This document shows positions 1-3,357 of a stretch of DNA of 5,508 nucleotides, one piece after another. This DNA is from JBCBZH01 sp039815415 (GTDB lineage Bacteria; Bacteroidota; Rhodothermia; Rhodothermales; Rubricoccaceae): assembly GCA_039815415.1 (NCBI GenBank), contig JBCBZH010000280.1, positions 1 to 5,508 on the forward strand, in the 5' to 3' direction. Numbering within the stretch: position 1 is the stretch's first letter; each line of letters begins with the position of its first letter. The notes under the pieces were generated by a model. It saw nothing but the letters and a program-made list of their open reading frames with translations, searched no databases and was not told the origin of the DNA. The position numbers and the translations under genes were made by a program.

Positions 1-437
1 ACTGGCGCCCAGCCTCTGTCGAGGCTGGCGGCGGCTACGTGGTACGCCGAACAGAGGAAGGCATCGACCTGCTGATGATCCACCGGCGCCGCGTGTGGGA
101 TCTGCCGAAGGGCAAGCTGGACCCCGGGGAAACGCCTGAGGCGGCTGCAGTCCGCGAGGTCTCCGAGGAGGTCGGTATCGAGCTGGCGACGCTTACGGTG
201 CTTGGTGTGCTGCCGCCCACGGTCCACGGCTACATCTGGCCCAAGCGCGAGGTCTACGCCGTCAAGACAACGCACTGGTATGCGATGACCACGACGGCAG
301 AGACGTTCGAACCTGAGGAGCGAGAAGGCATCGAGCGCGTCGCCTACGTGCCGTGGGCGCAGGCCGGCCGCCAGCTCGGGTACGAGAGCCTGCGGCAACA
401 CCATGCGGCGATCGATCCGGGCGGCCTGGGGATCTGA
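1..437 (+). CDS. Nudix hydrolase, 5' end outside window
   Basis: Nudix enzymes hydrolyse nucleoside diphosphates linked to another moiety, using divalent metal, usually in the cytoplasm. A complete Nudix box (G-x5-E-x7-RE-x-x-EE-x-G-I) is encoded at 111-179, with GKLDPGE followed by REVSEEVGI and the metal-binding glutamates intact. It is preceded by WDLPKGK, a typical lead-in. A GTG at 39 could serve as a start, but the frame stays open to the window edge and the upstream codons read EAGGGYVVRR. That is the usual first strand of the fold (A-G-G-x-V-V-x-R), so the true start lies before the window. About 144 codons are visible, close to a full short Nudix protein. The C-terminal part (WYAMTT, then EGIERVAYVPW) resembles small Nudix proteins of Bacteroidota. 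The substrate cannot be read from the sequence; ADP-ribose or a dinucleoside polyphosphate are common possibilities. Family assignment is firm and substrate unknown. Confidence 0.9.
   Translation, partial: WRPASVEAGGGYVVRRTEEGIDLLMIHRRRVWDLPKGKLDPGETPEAAAVREVSEEVGIELATLTVLGVLPPTVHGYIWPKREVYAVKTTHWYAMTTTAETFEPEEREGIERVAYVPWAQAGRQLGYESLRQHHAAIDPGGLGI
9..28. repeat. Perfect 8-bp inverted repeat with 4-base loop
   Basis: CCAGCCTC (9-16) and GAGGCTGG (21-28) form a perfect stem around the loop TGTC. The sequence lies inside the N-terminal coding part of the Nudix gene if that gene starts upstream of the window, as I believe. It could otherwise be read as a terminator of a preceding gene, but no T-run follows. 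It may simply reflect GC-rich codons. Confidence 0.4.
177..191 (-). repeat. Iterated motif copy 1 (15-mer, reverse orientation)
   Basis: ATCGAGCTGGCGACG is the reverse complement of CGTCGCCAGCTCGAT, the full 15-base form. It lies in the Nudix coding sequence just past the Nudix box, where it encodes I-E-L-A-T. Confidence 0.75.
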
Positions 438-452
438 GACAGGGTGAAAAGG

Positions 453-465
453 CGTCGCCAGCTCG
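453..465 (+). repeat. Iterated motif copy 2 (13-mer, intergenic)
   Basis: CGTCGCCAGCTCG begins 15 bases after the Nudix stop codon and is followed by TT where the other full copies have AT. It lies outside any credible gene, so codon use does not explain it. It has no hairpin potential of its own. Confidence 0.75.
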
Positions 466-485
466 TTCTCGGGGCCTCATCGGTC

Positions 486-491
486 TAGCTT
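486..491 (+). promoter_or_regulatory. Candidate -10 element for the FKBP lipoprotein gene
   Basis: TAGCTT lies 24 bases before the ATG at 516, in the 78-base gap after the Nudix gene. Similar TA-N3-T hexamers lie 27 bases before two later plus-strand starts (2818 and 4554). No good -35 hexamer is visible 17 bases upstream (TCGTTC there), so this is weak support only. Confidence 0.25.
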
Positions 492-515
492 GGACGCCGC
501 TTCCACCTCAATGCC

Positions 516-932
516 ATGCGTTCGTTCGTCTCTGCTGTCGGTCTTAGTCTCGGCCTGATCGTCGGGCTGGCGGCGTGCGACTCCGATCCCAACGGATTCA
601 TCCCAGAGGTCTGCGATCCGGGACAACTGGAAGTCGAGACGCTGGTGGAAGGAGCGGGCCCGTCCACGGTCCGATCCTCATCACGGATTGTGGCCAACTA
701 CGTCGGACGCCTCGTGGTCACCCAGGACACGTTCGACACCGGCGAGTCCACAGAGTTCAATCTTCAGACCGTGATTGCAGGCTTTCGCCAGGGCTTGACC
801 GGTGCCAGGATTGGTGAACAGCGAAGGCTGATCATTCCACCGGACCTGGGGTACGGCGGCCGGGCCCGGACAGGGATTCCCGCGTGCTCGACGCTCGAGT
901 TCGAGGTGGAGGTGCTGGACATCGTCGGGTAA
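516..932 (+). CDS. FKBP-type peptidyl-prolyl cis-trans isomerase lipoprotein
   Basis: This is predicted to catalyse cis-trans isomerisation of X-proline bonds in proteins outside the inner membrane. Residues 1-21 form a lipoprotein signal: MRSF, a hydrophobic stretch, then the lipobox LAAC with the lipidated cysteine at 21, followed by DSD. The rest is one FKBP domain (about residues 38-137) matching FKBP landmarks in order: NYVGRL (Y62), FDTG (F73, D74), VIAGF (V86, I87), RQGLTGARIGEQRRLIIPP, LGYG (Y113), IP (121-122) and LEFEVEVLDI (F129). The tryptophan at the pocket base of FKBP12 is a phenylalanine here (F90), a common bacterial variant. Cysteines 33 and 124 remain in the mature domain and might form a disulfide (inference). 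The start is fixed by the signal peptide; there is no clear Shine-Dalgarno sequence. Its client proteins are unknown. Confidence 0.93.
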   Translation: MRSFVSAVGLSLGLIVGLAACDSDPNGFIPEVCDPGQLEVETLVEGAGPSTVRSSSRIVANYVGRLVVTQDTFDTGESTEFNLQTVIAGFRQGLTGARIGEQRRLIIPPDLGYGGRARTGIPACSTLEFEVEVLDIVG

Positions 933-961
933 GTCGCACCGTAGAGAGAGACCGTAAGGGG

Positions 962-971
962 AACACGTGTT
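962..971. promoter_or_regulatory. 10-bp perfect palindrome abutting a GTG start
   Basis: AACACGTGTT is a perfect palindrome directly before the GTG at 972. Two direct repeats of ACCGTA (938-943 and 951-956) precede it in the same 39-base gap. It could be an operator for the small downstream gene, but one short palindrome can occur by chance. AAGGGG at 956-961 may serve as a ribosome binding site 10 bases from the GTG. Confidence 0.25.
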
Positions 972-1367
972 GTGAGCCCTCCATACATATTCCCGGTTGA
1001 TGCCTTTGCCTACGAGCTGGCGAGGATCTCAACCGCACCGAGGGGCACTCCCGTCGGCTGGTTTGTCTCACTCACATTCGAGGATCTCTTGGCACTGTAC
1101 GAACTCAAGGACGCGACGCTGGGCGGCGTAGAGGGGCAGGGGTATGCCTTCTCGGTGGAGACGTTTCGCGGCAAGGAATACAAGGGCGTGTTCTTCGCCT
1201 CTGAGAGAGAGCCTCTGGAAGCCCTCGAGGAAGCGGATTCCGTTGAGTTTGCGGGCATCGTGTACCACAAGACGACCTCGGGAGACGAGACGCTGAACGT
1301 GGACGTGACAAAAGTGCTCAGCGTCGGCGTGGGCACACGGGCGGACTTCAGCGTCGTCAACGAGTAG
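972..1367 (+). CDS. Hypothetical protein, 131 residues
   Basis: I do not recognise this protein. It starts at GTG 972, because an in-frame TAG lies at 942 and no ATG occurs near the N-terminus; AAGGGG 10 bases upstream supports the start. It has no signal peptide, membrane segment or metal-binding cluster. It is acidic and appears to alternate short helices (FEDLLALYELKD at 36-47, EREPLEALEEAD at 78-89) with beta strands (GYAFSVETF, YKGVFFAS, VEFAGIVYH, LNVDVTKVLSVGV), suggesting a small alpha/beta cytoplasmic protein. Codons are rich in G or C at third positions, like the neighbours, which argues for a real gene over the antisense frame, whose product is low in complexity. It lies 39 bases after the FKBP gene and may share its transcript, and it ends just before a convergent terminator-like region. 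Confidence 0.7.
   Translation: MSPPYIFPVDAFAYELARISTAPRGTPVGWFVSLTFEDLLALYELKDATLGGVEGQGYAFSVETFRGKEYKGVFFASEREPLEALEEADSVEFAGIVYHKTTSGDETLNVDVTKVLSVGVGTRADFSVVNE
1013..1023 (-). repeat. Iterated motif core copy (11-mer, reverse orientation)
   Basis: CGAGCTGGCGA, the reverse complement of the core TCGCCAGCTCG, lies near the 5' end of the small hypothetical gene and encodes E-L-A-R. It lacks the outer CG of the 13-mer. Confidence 0.55.
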
Positions 1368-1385
1368 GGTCGTTCCTCTTCGACC
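1368..1385. terminator. Hairpin in convergent gap, candidate terminator 1
   Basis: GGTCG (1368-1372) and CGACC (1381-1385) pair perfectly around the loop TTCCTCTT, starting directly after the TAG of the plus-strand gene. The stem is only 5 bp and no long T-run follows, so it is a weak intrinsic terminator at best. Confidence 0.35.
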
Positions 1386-1388
1386 TGG

Positions 1389-1410
1389 GTTCTGTCTTGT
1401 GATTCAGAAC
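1389..1410. terminator. Hairpin in convergent gap, candidate terminator 2
   Basis: GTTCTG (1389-1394) and CAGAAC (1405-1410) pair perfectly around a 10-base loop. The hairpin sits 5 bases from the stop of the minus-strand gene that ends at 1416. With the previous hairpin it fills the 48-base gap between converging genes, the expected place for bidirectional termination. There is no clear U-tract. Confidence 0.35.
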
Positions 1411-1415
1411 GAGGC

Positions 1416-1895
1416 CTAGCTGCTCTGCCGGCGGCGCAGGTCAATCATGGCGAGGGCCGTCAGGAAGCCCTGGACGGCGAGCGGGACCTCGTCGGGCAGG
1501 CGGAGGTGGAAGGTGGTCTTGAGAAACCCCTTGCGCTCGATGCGCCCAAGTCGCTCGTCTGCGTCGTCGTTGACGTGGAAGCCGACCTGAAAGGCTCCGA
1601 GGGGCACGAGGTGGAGATCCGGCACGAGAAGGCCTCCGGGTGCAAACGCAACCTCTGTTTTGGACGACCACGAGCTGGTACGCGTGGCCGTCGCCAGCTC
1701 GATGCCCTCGAACGTGAGTACGATGCGCTTTCCCCACAGATCGGTCTGCTGGAAGCCGTACCTCACGTCCCCAACGGTGATGGTTCCCTCGGACTTGAGG
1801 GCCTTCATCTCAACCGTTGCGAGCCCAGGTGCGCCCCGGCCATCGCGGAGAGTGTAGAGCCACGTGAAGAGGCCGTCGCTGGTGGCAATGCGCAT
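1416..1895 (-). CDS. Uncharacterised beta-rich protein, possibly tubby/scramblase-like
   Basis: The function is not known. The 159 residues have no signal peptide and look mostly beta: ATVEMKA, GTITVGDVRYGF, KRIVLTFEGIELATATR, KTEVAFAP, LHLVPLGAFQVGFHV. The chain ends in a motif-like tail: a G-R-I-E-R turn, GFLKTTFHLRLPDEVPL, then a short hydrophobic helix VQGFLTALAMI. This order (WG-K-R in mid-protein, a G-x-I-x-R step, an L-P-x-x-x-P-L strand, an F-L-x-x-L-A helix) resembles a widespread uncharacterised group that I associate with tubby C-terminal-like or scramblase-like barrels. That link is from memory of pattern and is tentative. The ATG at 1895 lies 8 bases after the upstream stop, so it is probably the last gene of a three-gene minus-strand operon. 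The plus-strand open frame across it looks like antisense shadow. Confidence 0.72.
   Translation of the reverse strand: MRIATSDGLFTWLYTLRDGRGAPGLATVEMKALKSEGTITVGDVRYGFQQTDLWGKRIVLTFEGIELATATRTSSWSSKTEVAFAPGGLLVPDLHLVPLGAFQVGFHVNDDADERLGRIERKGFLKTTFHLRLPDEVPLAVQGFLTALAMIDLRRRQSS
1689..1703 (+). repeat. Iterated motif copy 3 (15-mer)
   Basis: CGTCGCCAGCTCGAT is the full 15-base form, lying inside the minus-strand gene for the beta-rich protein. Read on the gene's strand it encodes I-E-L-A-T, the same peptide as copy 1 in an unrelated protein. Confidence 0.75.
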
Positions 1896-1903
1896 GGCCG
1901 AGG

Positions 1904-2428
1904 TTACGGAGTCTGGAGGCGCCGGTCGAGCACTCGGACCGCCAGCGCGTCGGACGTGAGTCCGTCGTGGACGACAGTGAGGTGGAGCACATGAGGTCCC
2001 AGGGGCAGCGCATCGAGGTCCACGATGACGCGGTCGCCATCGGCATCTACAGCCTGAAGGGGGAGGGGCTGCCCCCTAACACGAGCCACAACGACGACCT
2101 CATCGCCGTCATCCACATCCATCGGCCCATGCCCGTGGTCCAGCTCGATGTCTGAAATCGCCCGACCCTCGGCGTCCCACTCCCGGTACTGCGTCACGAG
2201 CAGCGACGGGTCGTCTGTGCGTTCGTCTGGGATCACGACGAGGTCTGCGCGAACCGCGGGGGCCGACGAGCTGACGGCAGGCGCCGGGGCGCAGGCGGCG
2301 AGCATCGCCAGCGCGCTGGCGAGGATGGGTCGGAGATGGAGCGTCCGGGAGGGGCGTCGGAGGTTGTCCGTTTCCCGCTCTCGTGTCCGAGAGACCGGAC
2401 CCTCAGGGGCAGGGCGCGAGCTACACAT
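1904..2428 (-). CDS. Putative lipoprotein with Ig-like C-terminal region
   Basis: The function is unknown. A hydrophobic stretch ILASALAM (35-42) followed by LAAC (43-46) makes a lipobox with cysteine 46, then a Pro/Ala/Ser linker (APAPAVSSSAPA) typical of exported lipoproteins. The mature part has an acidic segment (DIELDHGHGPMDVDDGDE, 93-110) and a strand-rich end. VVVVARVRG, RVIVDLDALPLGPHVLHLTVVHD and ALAVRVLD recall Ig-like or PKD folds, where an L-P-x-G-x-H-x-L-x-L step is common. The only ATG giving a usable start is 2428, which overlaps the stop of the release-factor-like gene by 8 bases. No GTG or TTG lies between it and the lipobox. This gives a long charged region of about 34 residues before the hydrophobic core, unusual for a signal peptide. 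Translational coupling to the upstream gene is likely. Asp-rich turns might bind calcium (inference). Confidence 0.75.
   Translation of the reverse strand: MCSSRPAPEGPVSRTRERETDNLRRPSRTLHLRPILASALAMLAACAPAPAVSSSAPAVRADLVVIPDERTDDPSLLVTQYREWDAEGRAISDIELDHGHGPMDVDDGDEVVVVARVRGQPLPLQAVDADGDRVIVDLDALPLGPHVLHLTVVHDGLTSDALAVRVLDRRLQTP
2305..2322. repeat. 18-bp perfect palindrome in signal-peptide coding region
   Basis: TCGCCAGCGCGCTGGCGA is its own reverse complement. It encodes L-A-S-A-L-A of the lipoprotein signal on the minus strand. Each half begins with TCGCCAGC, the first 8 bases of the iterated motif core found elsewhere in the window. It could form a 9-bp cruciform or RNA stem without a loop, or may be a by-product of GC-rich alanine codons. 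Confidence 0.5.
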
Positions 2429-2768
2429 CGGGCGGGCGGCGGTTCTTCTTGGTCTCGGAGCGGCGCTTCTTGGCTTCGAGGCGGCGGCGTTTGGAGGCGC
2501 GGCTCGGCTTGGTTGCCTTGCGCACCTTGACGGGCTTGTTGCGCTCGGCGATGCGCCGTTTCAGCTCCTGGAGCGCCAGCGCGCGGTTGCGGAACTGGCT
2601 CCGCGACGTCCGGCTGACGACCGTGATGCCCGTCGGGCGGTGATGCATCCGAATGCCCGTCTCGACCTTGTTGGCGCGCTGGCCGCCTTTGGTGCCCGCG
2701 CGCAGCGTGTCGATGTCGGAGTCGCGCAGGAGCGCGTCGTCGGAGAGGTCGGGGGCGTCGTCGGACAT
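2421..2768 (-). CDS. GGQ-domain peptide chain release factor-like protein
   Basis: This probably hydrolyses peptidyl-tRNA on ribosomes, as in ribosome rescue. Its 115 residues hold a class-I release factor catalytic domain: TKGGQRANKVETGIRM has the GGQ at 28-30, then HHRPTGITVV, then SRSQFRNRALALQELKRRI. The codon-recognition domain of RF1/RF2 is absent. The C-terminus is a basic tail (about 77-111, with KPSRASKRRRLEAKK and RRSETKKNRR). This recalls the tail with which ArfB (YaeJ) enters the empty mRNA channel. ArfB itself is longer and has an insertion between GGQ and the final helix that is missing here. The match is therefore better to the short release factor-like family, and I give no symbol. 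Residues before GGQ are T-K rather than the more usual G-P or G-A. It is the first gene of the minus-strand operon. Confidence 0.88.
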   Translation of the reverse strand: MSDDAPDLSDDALLRDSDIDTLRAGTKGGQRANKVETGIRMHHRPTGITVVSRTSRSQFRNRALALQELKRRIAERNKPVKVRKATKPSRASKRRRLEAKKRRSETKKNRRPPDV

Positions 2769-2793
2769 GGCAGGGAGGAGCGGCTAGATTCTA
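2762..2793. promoter_or_regulatory. Candidate divergent promoter region
   Basis: For crtZ, CGGACA (2762-2767, 4 of 6 matches to TTGACA) is followed after 17 bases by TAGATT (2785-2790, 4 of 6 to TATAAT), leaving 27 bases to the GTG. On the other strand the overlapping bases 2788-2793 read TAGAAT (5 of 6 to TATAAT), 19 bases from the ATG at 2768. The shared 9 bases TAGATTCTA are nearly palindromic, so both directions may use one -10 site. The minus-strand -35 is poor. These are pattern matches only, and promoter rules in GC-rich Bacteroidota-like bacteria may differ. Confidence 0.3.
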
Positions 2794-2817
2794 CGGCCTC
2801 CCGCCTTCCACGGTCCC

Positions 2818-3291
2818 GTGCTTCAGTTTGTCCTGCTCGCGTGTGTGGCGTTCGCCGTGATGGAGATCGCGTCGTACGTGCTCCACCGGTTCCTCTTCCA
2901 CGGCCTTCTGTGGCGTATCCACCAGACGCACCACCGGGCCGATGGGCACGAGCACGGCCCCTTCGAGCTGAACGACCTGTTCTCGGTCGGCTTCGCCGCG
3001 CTCTCGATGGGCCTGATGTGGGTAGGGCGCGAGGACCCCATCGCCAGCTCGGCGTTTCCCCTCGGGTTGGGGATTGCGGTATACGGATTGCTGTACTTCG
3101 TCCTCCATGACCTGTACACGCATCGGCGGTTTCTGCCCTTCAAGACCAAAAACCCGGCGGCTCAAGCCGTGAAACGGGCGCACGGGCGGCATCATCAGTC
3201 GCTCTCGAAAGAAGGGCAAGAGCCGTTCGGGCTGTTTCTGTTTCCGCCGAGCTACGGCAAGCGGTTCAAGCGCAAGCGAGATGCCGCGTAA
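2818..3291 (+). CDS. crtZ: Beta-carotene 3-hydroxylase CrtZ
   Basis: CrtZ adds hydroxyl groups to the rings of beta-carotene or canthaxanthin, giving zeaxanthin or astaxanthin-type xanthophylls. It is a membrane-bound di-iron enzyme. All histidine clusters of the family are present: HRFLFH (23-28), HQTHH (35-39), HDLYTH (97-102) and HGRHH (122-126). At 157 residues it has the normal length. Hydrophobic segments lie at about 2-22, 54-69 and 79-96. FELNDLF and EPFGLFLFPP are also typical of CrtZ rather than of general sterol desaturase relatives. The start is GTG 2818; an in-frame TAG at 2785 and the lack of other start codons rule out a longer form. No Shine-Dalgarno sequence is evident. It is divergent from the release-factor-like gene and heads a plus-strand run that includes a UGT-type glycosyltransferase. 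No other carotenoid gene is visible in the window. Confidence 0.92.
   Translation: MLQFVLLACVAFAVMEIASYVLHRFLFHGLLWRIHQTHHRADGHEHGPFELNDLFSVGFAALSMGLMWVGREDPIASSAFPLGLGIAVYGLLYFVLHDLYTHRRFLPFKTKNPAAQAVKRAHGRHHQSLSKEGQEPFGLFLFPPSYGKRFKRKRDAA
3041..3051 (+). repeat. Iterated motif core copy (11-mer) in crtZ
   Basis: TCGCCAGCTCG lies inside crtZ, where the codons read I-A-S-S-A. The peptide differs from the I-E-L-A-T of other coding copies because the motif here lies in the sense orientation. It is preceded by A instead of the G of the longer form. Confidence 0.55.
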
Positions 3292-3306
3292 CGTCGCCAG
3301 CTCGAT
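3292..3306 (+). repeat. Iterated motif copy 4 (15-mer, intergenic)
   Basis: CGTCGCCAGCTCGAT directly follows the crtZ stop codon, in the 66-base gap before the next lipoprotein gene. It is non-coding, with no T-run or stem, so it does not look like a terminator. The rest of the gap (3307-3357) shows no clear promoter hexamers or hairpin. Confidence 0.75.
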
Positions 3307-3357
3307 GTAACAGCACGCGGCCCAGATGCGTCGGTCAACACCAAGCCGTCTCCTCGT

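Noticed and set aside
39..41. GTG 39 as the start of the Nudix protein
   Set aside because: The frame is open upstream and encodes EAGGGY, the normal first strand of the fold, so a start before the window is more likely.
1010..1444. 144-codon minus-strand frame over the hypothetical gene at 972
   Set aside because: The product is rich in Ser, Arg and Pro and lacks structure-like periodicity. It would also overlap the end of the next minus-strand gene and the hairpin region.
1506..1994. 162-codon plus-strand frame opposite the beta-rich gene
   Set aside because: The minus-strand product has regular strand periodicity and a motif-like tail and fits tight operon spacing; the plus-strand product looks like antisense shadow.
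2421..2768. Naming the GGQ protein arfB
   Set aside because: The basic tail fits, but the ArfB-specific insertion is absent and the GGQ surroundings match the short release factor-like family better.
2148..3110. 320-codon open frame on the plus strand
   Set aside because: It is antisense to the GGQ protein and lipoprotein and then runs into crtZ in the wrong frame. The product is Arg/Ala/Gly-rich without motifs.
453..3306. Reading the iterated motif as a CRISPR or transposon-end repeat
   Set aside because: Copies are too short, irregularly spaced, in both orientations and partly inside conserved genes, with no cas gene or transposase nearby.
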